Assembly: GCA_024403825.1 (NCBI GenBank)
Contig: JAKSRB010000010.1
Coordinates: 1-41,474 of the forward strand
From: Ruminococcus sp.
GTDB lineage: Bacteria; Bacillota; Clostridia; Oscillospirales; Acutalibacteraceae
Length of the DNA stretch: 41,474 nt
Reading direction: 5' to 3'
This document shows, in pieces, positions 19,899-28,991 of the stretch. A program made the translations under genes and the position numbers. Under the pieces are notes generated by a model that did no database searches, was not told where the DNA came from, and worked only from the letters and a program-made list of their open reading frames with translations. Positions within the stretch are counted from its first letter, which is position 1. Each line of letters begins with the position of its first letter.

Positions 19899-19928
19899 AA
19901 AAAGGCAAATAACCTTCGTTATCTGCCC
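19899..19928 (-). terminator. Terminator after the Nudix gene
   Basis: A 10-bp stem with one wobble (plus 904-913 and 918-927 of the 19-kb block) closed by a GAAG tetraloop on the minus strand, then TTTTT. It follows the stop codon of the Nudix gene by 16 bases. Confidence 0.85.
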
Positions 19929-19943
19929 TATTAAGAAAATCTA

Positions 19944-20639
19944 TTAAATTCTCATTAAATGTATTGCTGTTTCAGCCTTGTCAATAATTCTCAGGTCATT
20001 ATCATATGAACACATTTTCCTTGCCTGCTGTAAATCTACCCAAACATAGCTGTCAATCTCTTCTTCCTGAATTTTTACATTATCAGTAAAAGCTTGTGCA
20101 AGGAAAAATACTACTCGTTTTCGTATTTTGCCAAAAGGGCAATATTCGCTTATTTCTCTGAAATTTTCAAACAAGGTAACATCAAGTCCTGTTTCCTCTT
20201 TTATCTCTCTGATAGCTGTTTCCTGCTCATTTTCATCATTCTCTATATGTCCTTTTGGAAAACTCCAATATCTGCCATTACTGTTTTTTACAAGCAATAT
20301 TTTTGTGCTTTGTTTTGCCTTATAAAATATTATCGCCCCACAGGATTTTTCATATAAACAGGAAATTGTTGTAAGACTAATATTCCTTAGCTTTGAAAGT
20401 AATTGCCTTAACTCTGGTTCATAAAAAACTTCTCCATAAGGTGCAACAATTAATCTGGCTTCATCAAGACCGTCAAAGTCGGCAACAGCAATGACTACTC
20501 CTTCAAAATATTCTCTTATATTGCTTCTCGAAACAACATAGGCACTTCTGTTATGATTTGTAGGTAATGTGACATAAGCTGTATGAAGATTATCACTTAT
20601 TTTGCCAAAAACACTTACCTTTACTATATCTGCAATCAC
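19944..20639 (-). CDS. Nudix hydrolase with pyrophosphatase-like N-terminal domain
   Basis: 231 residues. The C-terminal half is a Nudix hydrolase with a complete Nudix box: G130, E136, then REIKEETGL at 144-152, preceded by WSFPKGH, as in MutT/Ap4A-type enzymes that cleave nucleoside diphosphate-linked substrates. Residues 1-90 resemble the C-terminal part of bacterial soluble inorganic pyrophosphatase (YFEGVVIAVADFDGLDEARL, then LIVAPYGEVF), but the catalytic aspartates are not evident. The start is GTG at 20639, with a very strong SD (AAAGGAGGT) seven bases upstream. It is 50 bases downstream of the DHHW gene and likely in its operon. Substrate is unknown. Confidence 0.85.
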   Translation of the reverse strand: MIADIVKVSVFGKISDNLHTAYVTLPTNHNRSAYVVSRSNIREYFEGVVIAVADFDGLDEARLIVAPYGEVFYEPELRQLLSKLRNISLTTISCLYEKSCGAIIFYKAKQSTKILLVKNSNGRYWSFPKGHIENDENEQETAIREIKEETGLDVTLFENFREISEYCPFGKIRKRVVFFLAQAFTDNVKIQEEEIDSYVWVDLQQARKMCSYDNDLRIIDKAETAIHLMRI

Positions 20640-20689
20640 TGCTGTTACCTCCTTTCGTTTTTTTATAAATTAAAAATCGTGCTGATTTA

Positions 20690-22054
20690 TCAGTTAAACA
20701 TATTGCTCATACTGTCAAGCTGTATTTGAGTATTTGCACTCATTACACCATTTATAAACAATACCTCATCAATTCCGTTTTCACTGCAATAGCTGACAAG
20801 ATTTTTAGAGAAATAACGGAAATCAACTACATGAACCTCACTATAATTGTAAGTAAGATATGGTACAAATGCATTACCGTAGCTTTCTTTAACAACTGCA
20901 ATCTTCTTGCCTTGACCTGCTTTTTCTGAGCTTGATTTTAATACAGTAAGTCCTGTATCCTGATTATCACCCATAATGAATACACCATAAGTATTTGAAC
21001 CTGAGGTTGCATACTGATAGTATGGACTGTCAAACTCACCAACAGTTCCGTCAGAATATGAAATATCCATACTCACACTATACGGAAATTCCCAATAATG
21101 AACAGTATCAGGTGTAAGACCGCTTGCTGAATTTGAGAATGAACCCTCAAATCCCTCTATCTGCTTTTCTGTGCAGTTTTCAAGCTTCAATACATCCTGC
21201 TTTGTACTCTCTGCAAATGCTGAATATGCATAATATGCTCCAAGACCTGTCCAATGGTGGTCAGAATTAAAATAAGTATATTCTGTATTGTGATTTGCAA
21301 GGAAGTTATAGCAGTTAATTGGTGTAACCCTATCAGAAAGTCCTGCATATATAGCTTTGATATTCTCAGCCTGAGAACCTGACGGAGCTTCTCCATCCTT
21401 TAATCTCTGAGGTAATCCCATTTCAGTATGATTTGGTACTACCATATCATATACCTTTACACCGCTGCCAAACTGATTTGCAAATCCACTTATTGTATCA
21501 GCATATTTTTTTGCCTTTGTGCTGTCACTTCCAAAAAGCTCATAGCCTATATTATGCCATACATAGATACTGTAAGCAGATGTACCGTTTGTATTATCAT
21601 CTTCAATTTTAGGTGTTGCAAAATAAGTTGGCGATAAATCATTTATAGCTTCATTAGCAGCTATAGTTGGAGTTGTCATTCCAGTATCGCCTGTAGATTT
21701 TGTTTCGGTAGAAATTGTTTCCTTTGTCTTACTGTTCTTTCCCGAACACCCTCTGAACATCATATTGATTAACAGAGCCAACAACAAAAATACAACTATC
21801 ATTACTGATACTATAGTAATTCTGTTGCGAATCCTTCTTTTTTGCTGAACTCTTCTGCGTTGGATTTCACGACTTGTTGGTCGCCTTGTTGCTGACCTTG
21901 CACCACTTGTATTTCTGCTTCTGTTTAAGTCATAAGCAGGTCGTCCATTATATGAACTGTTTCTGCGTTGTGGGTGGCGTCTTCTATACTCTCTGCTATC
22001 TAACGAATTATCTACATCAAAATTATCAAAATTGTAATCATCTCGATTACTCAT
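20690..22054 (-). CDS. DHHW family membrane-anchored protein
   Basis: 454 residues. An Arg-rich, low-complexity cytoplasmic N-terminus (1-78) leads to one transmembrane segment (about 79-100), an S/T-rich linker and an extracellular domain with the DHHW motif (SDHHWTGLGAYYAY, D265-W268). DHHW/AlgJ-like proteins are SGNH-hydrolase relatives usually paired with an MBOAT acyltransferase in O-acetylation of extracellular polymers. A second conserved patch, KESYGNAFVPYL, lies near residue 390. No MBOAT gene is in this window, so a role in glycan acetylation is inference. SD AGTAGG precedes the ATG. Its promoter is at 22117-22145. Confidence 0.85.
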   Translation of the reverse strand: MSNRDDYNFDNFDVDNSLDSREYRRRHPQRRNSSYNGRPAYDLNRSRNTSGARSATRRPTSREIQRRRVQQKRRIRNRITIVSVMIVVFLLLALLINMMFRGCSGKNSKTKETISTETKSTGDTGMTTPTIAANEAINDLSPTYFATPKIEDDNTNGTSAYSIYVWHNIGYELFGSDSTKAKKYADTISGFANQFGSGVKVYDMVVPNHTEMGLPQRLKDGEAPSGSQAENIKAIYAGLSDRVTPINCYNFLANHNTEYTYFNSDHHWTGLGAYYAYSAFAESTKQDVLKLENCTEKQIEGFEGSFSNSASGLTPDTVHYWEFPYSVSMDISYSDGTVGEFDSPYYQYATSGSNTYGVFIMGDNQDTGLTVLKSSSEKAGQGKKIAVVKESYGNAFVPYLTYNYSEVHVVDFRYFSKNLVSYCSENGIDEVLFINGVMSANTQIQLDSMSNMFN

Positions 22055-22116
22055 ATTATACCTACTTTCTATCGTTATGTTGGTAATTTATCAAAATCTA
22101 ATGCTATATACAATTT

Positions 22117-22145
22117 ATTATACTACACAAATCACTTAAAAACAA
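22117..22145 (-). promoter_or_regulatory. Promoter of the DHHW-Nudix operon
   Basis: Minus-strand TTGTTT (plus 22140-22145), a 17-bp spacer and TATAAT (plus 22117-22122), about 60 bases upstream of the DHHW start codon. The -35 is imperfect. Confidence 0.55.
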
Positions 22146-22194
22146 CATTAAAATGTATTTTTTCTTATGTTTGTTGCATATTTTTTACAAGTTC

Positions 22195-22223
22195 TTGAAT
22201 AATGGGTTATTTTGTGGTAGAAT
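22195..22223 (+). promoter_or_regulatory. Promoter of the aminotransferase-trpS operon
   Basis: TTGAAT at 22195-22200, a 17-bp spacer and TAGAAT at 22218-22223, in the divergent region about 70 bases upstream of the aminotransferase start. Confidence 0.6.
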
Positions 22224-22290
22224 ATTATTTGATTTATTGTATTTTTTGCAGTAGTAATTATATTTAAAATAAAATTTGGGGTGAAATATT

Positions 22291-23475
22291 ATGGAATATA
22301 AGTTTTCTGATCGAGTTTCTAATTTGAAGCCAAGTGCTATCAGAGAAATATTCAAGTATGCCGCTGATCCGGAAGTAGTATCACTTTCAGCAGGAAATCC
22401 CTCTCCTGAGGCTTTCCCTGCAAAAGAAATTGCTGAAATCTCTGCAAAGGTTCTTTCTGAAAATCCTATTTCTGTTTTGCAGTATAGTGTCAGCGAGGGT
22501 TATACTCCGTTAAGACAACATCTTCTTGAGTATATGAAAAATGAGCATAATACCGGCAATGACAACGATGATATACTGATAACCACAGGTGCTCAGCAGA
22601 TTATGGATTTATGCACTAAGGCTTTAGTAAATGAGGGTGAAAAAATTATTGTTGAAGCCCCATCATTTATCGGTTCATTAAATACCTTCAGAAGCTATAA
22701 TGCAAAGCTTGTCGGTGTTACAGTTGAGCCTGACGGAATGAACACCGCAGAGCTTGAACAGGCATTAATTGCAAATCCTGATACAAAATTTATTTATACT
22801 ATTCCTAATTTCCAGAACCCTTCAGGAGTTACAATGAGCCTTGAAAAACGCAAAAAGGTTTATGAACTCGCCAAAAAATATAATGTACTTATCATTGAGG
22901 ATAATCCATACGGTGATTTGCGTTATAGTGGTGAGTATGTTCCGAATATCAAAAGCTTTGATACAGACGGAATTGTAATATATGCAGGTTCATTCTCAAA
23001 GGTTATTTCTCCAGGAATCAGAGTTGCATATACTATCTGCCCAAAGCCGATTTTTCAAAAGCTTGTTGTATGCAAGCAGGGTAATGATGTTCATACAAAT
23101 ATATGGTCACAATACATCTGTGATGAATTTATTACAAAATATGACTTTAATGCTCATCTTGAAATGCTCAGAAAAACCTACACTAAGAAAGCTCAGTTTT
23201 GTATGGATTTACTTGACAAATACTGCAAGCCTGCAATTACTTATAATAAAATAGACGGTGGACTTTTTATATGGTGTGATTTACCTGAAAATGTTGATAT
23301 GACTGAATTTTGCAAAAAAGCTGTATTAAATAAAGTCTGTGTTGTTCCGGGAAATGCATTTCTGACAGATGACAGTTCTGTTTGCCACAGCTTCAGAATT
23401 AATTTTTCAACACCTACAGATGAACAGCTTGAAAAAGGAATAAAAATTCTTGGTAAGCTTGCAAATGAGCTTTAA
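22291..23475 (+). CDS. PLP-dependent aminotransferase, class I/II
   Basis: 394-residue fold-type I aminotransferase of the group related to 2-aminoadipate aminotransferase (LysN-like) and to the catalytic domain of MocR regulators, but without a GntR helix-turn-helix. Seen: substrate and cofactor regions SLSAGNPSPEAFP, NFQNPSGVT and EDNPYGDLRY, and the Schiff-base lysine in GSFSKVISPGIRV (K237). The SD GGGGTGA lies upstream of the ATG. trpS begins 33 bases downstream. Amino-acid specificity cannot be assigned from sequence alone. Confidence 0.92.
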   Translation: MEYKFSDRVSNLKPSAIREIFKYAADPEVVSLSAGNPSPEAFPAKEIAEISAKVLSENPISVLQYSVSEGYTPLRQHLLEYMKNEHNTGNDNDDILITTGAQQIMDLCTKALVNEGEKIIVEAPSFIGSLNTFRSYNAKLVGVTVEPDGMNTAELEQALIANPDTKFIYTIPNFQNPSGVTMSLEKRKKVYELAKKYNVLIIEDNPYGDLRYSGEYVPNIKSFDTDGIVIYAGSFSKVISPGIRVAYTICPKPIFQKLVVCKQGNDVHTNIWSQYICDEFITKYDFNAHLEMLRKTYTKKAQFCMDLLDKYCKPAITYNKIDGGLFIWCDLPENVDMTEFCKKAVLNKVCVVPGNAFLTDDSSVCHSFRINFSTPTDEQLEKGIKILGKLANEL

Positions 23476-23508
23476 TTCTCAAATAACCTACCGAAAGGAT
23501 ATTATATA

Positions 23509-24510
23509 ATGGAAAACGAAAAGAAAAAAGAAATCGTATTTAGTGCGATTCAGCCAAGCGGTACAATTACACTCGGTAATTATCTCGGTGCAGTACGCAA
23601 CTGGGTCAAGATGCAGGATGAATATAGCTGTATTTATGCACTTGCAGATTTACATACAATTACAGTCCGTCAGGAGCCTGCTCAGATGAGAAAAAATATA
23701 ATTGATGCATATGCTTCAATAATGGCTTGTGGTATTGATGTAGAAAAAAGTCTTTTCTTTATTCAAAGTCATGTTAAATCACACGCAGAAATGGCTTGGA
23801 TTTTAAATTGCTATACACAGTTTGGTGAGCTTTCAAGAATGACTCAGTTTAAAGATAAATCTGCAAAACACGCAGACAATATTAATGCCGGACTATTTAC
23901 CTATCCTGTACTTATGGCAGGTGATATTCTGCTTTATCAGGCTGACAAGGTTCCTGTAGGAGCTGACCAGAAACAGCATATTGAAATCACCTGTGATATT
24001 GCAAGGAGATTTAATGGACTATATGGAAATGTCTTTAAAATTCCTGAGGGATTTATTCCAAAAAATGGTGCAAGAGTTATGAGCCTTCAGGACCCAACCA
24101 GAAAAATGAGCAAATCAGATGAAAATGCAAATGGCTGTGTTCATATTCTTGATACTCCTGAAACTATTATGCGTAAATTCAAGCGTGCTATTACAGACAG
24201 TGAAGCTCATGTGCATTATGCTGAGGGCAAAGACGGCATAAATAATCTTATGTCTATTTATAGTGCAGTTACAGGTCTTAGCTATGAGCAGATTGAAAAA
24301 GACTTTGAAGGAAAAGGCTACGGAGATTTTAAAACCGCAGTTGGTGAGGCAGTTGTAGAACACCTCCGCCCTATTCAGGAAAGATATAATCAGCTTGTAA
24401 AGGACAAAGGATATATTGAGGAATGTTACAGAAAAGCCGATGAAATTGCATTAAAAATCAGCAGCAGAACTGTAAATAAGGCTATGAAGAAAATAGGATT
24501 TGTAATTTAA
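23509..24510 (+). CDS. trpS: Tryptophan-tRNA ligase
   Basis: 333-residue class I aminoacyl-tRNA synthetase that charges tRNA-Trp. It shows the HIGH-type signature as TLGNYLG (21-27), the conserved FSAIQPSG beforehand, GADQKQHIE in the active site, and the KMSKS loop exactly (199-203). Length is standard. SD GAAAGGA precedes the ATG. It is the middle gene of a three-gene run. No T-box is seen upstream, so it is not separately regulated here by uncharged tRNA. Confidence 0.96.
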   Translation: MENEKKKEIVFSAIQPSGTITLGNYLGAVRNWVKMQDEYSCIYALADLHTITVRQEPAQMRKNIIDAYASIMACGIDVEKSLFFIQSHVKSHAEMAWILNCYTQFGELSRMTQFKDKSAKHADNINAGLFTYPVLMAGDILLYQADKVPVGADQKQHIEITCDIARRFNGLYGNVFKIPEGFIPKNGARVMSLQDPTRKMSKSDENANGCVHILDTPETIMRKFKRAITDSEAHVHYAEGKDGINNLMSIYSAVTGLSYEQIEKDFEGKGYGDFKTAVGEAVVEHLRPIQERYNQLVKDKGYIEECYRKADEIALKISSRTVNKAMKKIGFVI

Positions 24511-24555
24511 TCACATTATATAGAAAAATCAAAAAAACCTGATGAAGGTGACGCT

Positions 24556-25269
24556 ATGAAAAAAAGTTCAAAATTTGCTATAATACTAACAGAATTTATC
24601 ATAAGTATAATACTTGGAATAGCAACATTGAGCTGTATTTTATGGCATTACGGAAAATATTTTATATTCGACAGCTCAGTAATTTGCTACAGGCTCGGAA
24701 ACTTTGGTGGATGGGCGGCAACAGCAATATTTATTGAGCTGTCGCTTATTTTTTTTCTGATATTCCACACAGTATCAGAATTTCTTATAAAAATATATGA
24801 AGACAAGCACAAGCCAAAATTTGAGGTCACAGATTATAATGTATTTGAAGATGTCAGAAGTGCAGATGATTATGATGACGGATTTTATCAGACAGAAGAG
24901 GGCTTTAATAACAGCGGTATAAAAACAAAAAAACACAATATAAAATCGGTAGCTGTAATATTTTTTCTAATCACAAATATTATCGCAATATATTTCTTTT
25001 GCTTTGATATAACTATCTTTAAAAATGATTGTATAATTCAAAAGGAAATTTCATCTCTTTCCTATACAGAATACAGTTATGAGCAAATTGTTGACATAAA
25101 AATAAATAAGGAAATATTTAATACAGAAGAAATCGTTTTAAAAATGAATGATAATAAAATTATTAATATAAAAATTTATGATTTCGGTTGGAATAACTCA
25201 GAATATTTACAGGGTAAAGATACACTAAGCACCATAAAACAGATTATTGATAGAAATAAAATTATATAA
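24556..25269 (+). CDS. Membrane protein of unknown function
   Basis: 237 residues, family not recognised. Three hydrophobic segments are visible at about 8-30, 53-80 and 130-152. An acidic cytoplasmic-looking loop (90-125, rich in D/E/Y) separates TM2 and TM3. A soluble C-terminal domain of about 85 residues follows TM3 and has a PH-like or YcxB-like feel (beta-rich, I/K/N). SD AAGGTGA precedes the ATG. It starts 45 bases after trpS, so co-transcription is likely. Confidence 0.75.
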   Translation: MKKSSKFAIILTEFIISIILGIATLSCILWHYGKYFIFDSSVICYRLGNFGGWAATAIFIELSLIFFLIFHTVSEFLIKIYEDKHKPKFEVTDYNVFEDVRSADDYDDGFYQTEEGFNNSGIKTKKHNIKSVAVIFFLITNIIAIYFFCFDITIFKNDCIIQKEISSLSYTEYSYEQIVDIKINKEIFNTEEIVLKMNDNKIINIKIYDFGWNNSEYLQGKDTLSTIKQIIDRNKII

Positions 25270-25417
25270 TTTGAACAGAAAATTTATATTTAATTCTGAA
25301 TATGAATTTCAGTGTTTATTTACAGCAAAGTGCTTAGTCAAAATGCCAATAATATTGATTATTTGAAATAATTACTGTGCATACTGTCAAAATTTACAAA
25401 TTCTATCACCTTTATTC

Positions 25418-25446
25418 TTGTACTTTTCAGGAATATGAGCTATAAT
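25418..25446 (+). promoter_or_regulatory. Promoter of the biotin-enzyme operon
   Basis: TTGTAC at 25418-25423, a 17-bp spacer and TATAAT at 25441-25446, about 70 bases upstream of the carboxyltransferase start. Confidence 0.65.
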
Positions 25447-25519
25447 GTATTATGTAGAAAATTAGTATATAGCAAGCTTATGCTATATATTCAATACATT
25501 GTATTGGAGGATGTTTAAG

Positions 25520-26833
25520 ATGAGTATTGAAAAAATCAATCAGGCTAAAGCTGAAATTACTGCAACATCTGCTTACAAGATTATTACTGAGTTTTTTGAT
25601 GCAGACAGCTTCTGTGAAATTGATTCTTTTGCAAAATCAGGCGATGGTTTTGCTGAAGTAGTTGCTGGCTTTGGTATGGTAGATGGTATGCCAGTTTATG
25701 CTTTTGCACAAAACAGCGACATTTGCGGTGGTGCTATGAGCAAGGCTCAGGCTGCTAAACTTAAAAAGCTTTATGGTCTTGCACTTAAAACAGGGGCACC
25801 TGTAGTCGGCTTCTATGATAGTGTTGGTGGCAGACTTACACAGGGTACAGAGCTTCTTGCAGGCTGCGGAGATATTCTCAACTGCTCTGCTTCACTTTCA
25901 GGTGTAGTACCTCAGGTTTCTGTTGTTTTAGGTTCATGTCTTGGTACTAATGCACTTAATGCAGTAAGTGCTGATATAGTTATTATGAGTGAAAAAGCTC
26001 AGCTTTCACTTGATGTTACAGGTAAAAATTCTGATGCAGAATATAACGCAGTAAACGGCAATGCTACTATTATTGCTAAGGACACTACAGATGCCGTTGC
26101 TAAAGCAAAAGAGCTTATACTTTACCTCCCTTCAAATAACCTCACTCTTGCTCCTCAGTCATTTGATGAAGAACCAGCTTCTGATGGTTGTGGTTGTGTT
26201 GTCAGCAAAACTGTTGATGGTGGAAACAAGATTAAGCTTTTCGATAAATTTGGTGCTAATGCTAAAACAAGACTTGGTCGCATTGGTGGTCAGGTTGTTG
26301 GTATAGTTAATACAGTTGGAAAAACTCTTGACTGCAAATCTGCTGCTAAAACAGCTAAATTTGTTCGTTTCTGCGATGCTTTTTCAATTCCAGTACTTAC
26401 TTTTGTAAATTGCGATGGTTTTGAAGCTCTTGGCTCAGCTGCAAAGCTTACTTCTGCTTATGCTGAAGCTACAACTATCAAGATTTCAGTTGTAACAGGT
26501 AAGGCTATTGGCTCAGCTTATGTTGCACTTGCAGGAACTGGTGCAAATGCTGATGTTGTATATGCACTTCCAGATGCAATTATTTCTCCTGTAAATGTTG
26601 AGGCTGCTGCATTTATTCTTGCTCCAAAGGAAATGAAGGTTCCTGTTGATAAGCAAAAGGCTGCTGCTGAGAAATTTGCTTCTGAGAACCTATCTGCATT
26701 CAACGCTGCTCAAAATGGTTATGTTGACGGCATTCTTGAAGAAACAGAGTTGCGTAAAGCATTGATTTCTGCACTTGATATGCTTTCAGGCAAGCGTGTT
26801 AATACACTTTCAAAGAAACATTCAACTATCTGA
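25520..26833 (+). CDS. Carboxyltransferase subunit (MmdA/PccB-like, short)
   Basis: 437-residue carboxyltransferase of the propionyl-CoA carboxylase beta / methylmalonyl-CoA decarboxylase alpha / transcarboxylase 12S superfamily, which moves carboxyl groups between biotin and an acyl-CoA. Both crotonase-like halves can be followed: SGVVPQVSVVLGSCLGTNAL in the first, and ARFCDAF-like VRFCDAFSIPVLTFVN with AYAEATTIKISVVTGKAIG in the second. It is about 70 residues shorter than PccB (~510), lacking the N-terminal helical extension and a stretch after the second-domain GF. The ATG at 25520 has GGAGG upstream. It is the first gene of the operon with the biotin carrier and the 5S/PycB-like subunit. 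The acyl-CoA partner is unknown. Confidence 0.85.
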   Translation: MSIEKINQAKAEITATSAYKIITEFFDADSFCEIDSFAKSGDGFAEVVAGFGMVDGMPVYAFAQNSDICGGAMSKAQAAKLKKLYGLALKTGAPVVGFYDSVGGRLTQGTELLAGCGDILNCSASLSGVVPQVSVVLGSCLGTNALNAVSADIVIMSEKAQLSLDVTGKNSDAEYNAVNGNATIIAKDTTDAVAKAKELILYLPSNNLTLAPQSFDEEPASDGCGCVVSKTVDGGNKIKLFDKFGANAKTRLGRIGGQVVGIVNTVGKTLDCKSAAKTAKFVRFCDAFSIPVLTFVNCDGFEALGSAAKLTSAYAEATTIKISVVTGKAIGSAYVALAGTGANADVVYALPDAIISPVNVEAAAFILAPKEMKVPVDKQKAAAEKFASENLSAFNAAQNGYVDGILEETELRKALISALDMLSGKRVNTLSKKHSTI

Positions 26834-26876
26834 TATTATTATTGATATTACTGAATAAATAAAGGGGATATTAAAA

Positions 26877-27245
26877 ATGAAGAATTTAAGAATTACAGTA
26901 AACGGCACAGCTTACGATGTTCAGGTTGAGGAGCTTGGTGGTTCTTCTGCACCAGCAACAGCTCCTGTTGCTGCTCCAGCAGCTGCTCCTGCCCCTGCTA
27001 AAAAGCCTGCTGCTCCTGCAGGTTCCGCAGGCTCAATCGTTGTAAAAGCTCCAATGCCTGGCACAGTAGTTAAGGTAGAGGTATCTGTTGGTCAGGCTGT
27101 TAAGGCTGGTCAGGACCTCGTATTTATTGAAGCTATGAAGATGGAAACTCCTGTTAAGGCTCCTCAGGATGGCAAGGTTGCTACTATTGATGTTACTAAG
27201 GGCGAGGCTGTAGATTCAGGTAAGGTTCTTGTAACTCTTAACTAA
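26877..27245 (+). CDS. Biotin carboxyl carrier protein
   Basis: 122 residues. A short N-terminal beta segment (1-21) is joined by an Ala/Pro-rich linker (about 22-52) to a biotinyl domain with the attachment motif EAMKMET, in which K88 carries biotin. This resembles the 1.3S subunit of transcarboxylase and the gamma-type carriers of decarboxylases. It sits between the carboxyltransferase and the 5S-like gene, 43 and 32 bases away, and would shuttle the carboxyl group between them. Confidence 0.94.
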   Translation: MKNLRITVNGTAYDVQVEELGGSSAPATAPVAAPAAAPAPAKKPAAPAGSAGSIVVKAPMPGTVVKVEVSVGQAVKAGQDLVFIEAMKMETPVKAPQDGKVATIDVTKGEAVDSGKVLVTLN

Positions 27246-27277
27246 ATTATATTCTGAACTTGAAAGGGATGTCCACA

Positions 27278-28687
27278 ATGGCTAAAAAAATTCAAATTAC
27301 CGAAACAGCCCTGCGTGATGCTCATCAGTCACTTATTGCTACAAGAATGACTACTGAAGATATGCTTCCAATTCTTGATAAACTTGATAAGATTGGCTAT
27401 TATTCACTTGAGTGCTGGGGCGGTGCTACATATGACTCATGCCTTCGTTTCTTAAATGAAGACCCATGGGAAAGACTTCGTACAATTAAAGATCATTGCC
27501 CTAACACAAAATTGCAGATGCTTTTCAGAGGTCAGAATATGCTTGGTTATCGTCATTATGCCGATGACTGTGTTGAATACCTTGTTGAGCGTTCAGTTGC
27601 TAACGGTATTGATATTATCCGTATTTTTGATGCTCTCAATGACATTAAAAATCTTAAAACTGCTATCAAAGCAGCCAAAAATCAGAATGGTAAGGCTGAG
27701 GCTCAGGTTGCTATCAGCTATACTACAGGTCCTGTATTTACCGATGAATACTATGTTGAGTATGCAAAAAGAATAGCTGATGCAGGTGCTGACTCTATCT
27801 GTATCAAGGATATGGCTGCTCTTTTAACTCCTGCAAGAACTGTTTCACTTGTAAAAGCAGTTAAGAAAGCTGTCCCAGAGCTTCCAATACAGCTCCACAC
27901 ACACTACACCTCAGGTCTTGCTTCAATGTGTCTGTTAAAGGGTGTTGAAGCAGGTGCAGACAGAATTGATACTGCAATAAGCCCACTTGCTCTCGGTACT
28001 TCACACGCACCTACTGAATCAATGGTTGCGGCTTTACAGGGTACTGAATTTGATTCAGGTCTTGATATTAAGGCACTTGCTGAAATTCGTGCATACTTTA
28101 TGACACTTCGTGACAAGTATATTAAATCAGGACTTCTTGACCCATCAATGCTTGCTACTGATGCTAAGGCACTTATTTATCAGGTACCTGGTGGAATGTT
28201 ATCAAACCTCCTCTCACAGCTCAAGCAGGCTGGTAAGGAAGATCAGCTTACAGAGGTACTTGAGGAAGTTCCAAGAGTTCGTAAGGATGCAGGTTATCCC
28301 CCACTCGTAACTCCAACATCTCAGATTGTTGGTACACAGGCTGTATTCAATGTAATTACAGGCGAACGCTATAAAATGTGTACAAATGAGTTTAAGGGAC
28401 TTGTTGCTGGTGAATATGGCACAACTCCAATTCCTGTTGATCCAAAGTTCCAGAAGAAGATTATTGGAGATAAGAAAGTAGTTAAGGGTCGTCCTGCTGA
28501 TTCTCTCGCACCAGAGCTTGAAAAGCTCAGAGGTGAAATTGCTGAGTGGATTGAACAGCCTGAAGATGTACTTTCATATGCTCAGTTCCCTAAGGTTGCA
28601 CTTGACTTCTTTGAAAAAAGAAGAAATGCAAAGGTTGGAATTAATGGTGAAAAGCTTGATGCTAAAAATAAAGTTCACCCAGTATAA
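27278..28687 (+). CDS. Pyruvate/oxaloacetate carboxyltransferase (5S/PycB/OadA-like)
   Basis: 469-residue subunit that moves a carboxyl group between biotin and pyruvate/oxaloacetate. TIM-barrel features are clear: TALRDAHQSL (metal and substrate end), LFRGQNMLGYRHYADD, the carbamylated lysine in CIKDMAALLTP (K177), and metal histidines in HTHYTSG (207, 209). It ends after the conserved C-terminal region and has no biotinyl domain of its own, unlike full OadA; the carrier is the separate gene upstream. The ATG at 27278 has GAAAGGGA eight bases upstream. Transcription ends at 28709-28756. Confidence 0.93.
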   Translation: MAKKIQITETALRDAHQSLIATRMTTEDMLPILDKLDKIGYYSLECWGGATYDSCLRFLNEDPWERLRTIKDHCPNTKLQMLFRGQNMLGYRHYADDCVEYLVERSVANGIDIIRIFDALNDIKNLKTAIKAAKNQNGKAEAQVAISYTTGPVFTDEYYVEYAKRIADAGADSICIKDMAALLTPARTVSLVKAVKKAVPELPIQLHTHYTSGLASMCLLKGVEAGADRIDTAISPLALGTSHAPTESMVAALQGTEFDSGLDIKALAEIRAYFMTLRDKYIKSGLLDPSMLATDAKALIYQVPGGMLSNLLSQLKQAGKEDQLTEVLEEVPRVRKDAGYPPLVTPTSQIVGTQAVFNVITGERYKMCTNEFKGLVAGEYGTTPIPVDPKFQKKIIGDKKVVKGRPADSLAPELEKLRGEIAEWIEQPEDVLSYAQFPKVALDFFEKRRNAKVGINGEKLDAKNKVHPV

Positions 28688-28708
28688 TTCATAGTTTTTA
28701 AATATTAT

Positions 28709-28756
28709 ACGGCAGTAATGATTCAATTATTGGTTTCATTACTGCCGTTTGTTTTT
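28709..28756 (+). terminator. Terminator of the biotin-enzyme operon
   Basis: A perfect 13-bp stem (ACGGCAGTAATGA at 28709-28721, TCATTACTGCCGT at 28736-28748), then TTTGTTTTT, 22 bases after the stop codon. Confidence 0.92.
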
Positions 28757-28960
28757 GAATTAATATCTCCCCTACAGCTAATCACAATTTGAATTATAAT
28801 ACCTTCTATATTAATCAAAAGATATAATGGCTTAAAAACTGATTATTCATTTTGATAATTATAATCCTACAATGTAAATTTCAAACAACTGATAATGTTG
28901 TATAAATTTCATAACCATTAACCAGCTGATACTACACTAAAATTTGCAATTCAGAACAGC

Positions 28961-28991
28961 AAAAAAGAACGCCTTGAAATCAAGACGCTCT
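28961..28991 (-). terminator. Terminator of the cohesin-like gene
   Basis: A 12-bp stem with two wobble pairs (plus 28966-28977 and 28980-28991), a very short loop, and a run of T on the minus strand, about 40 bases past the stop. Confidence 0.8.
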
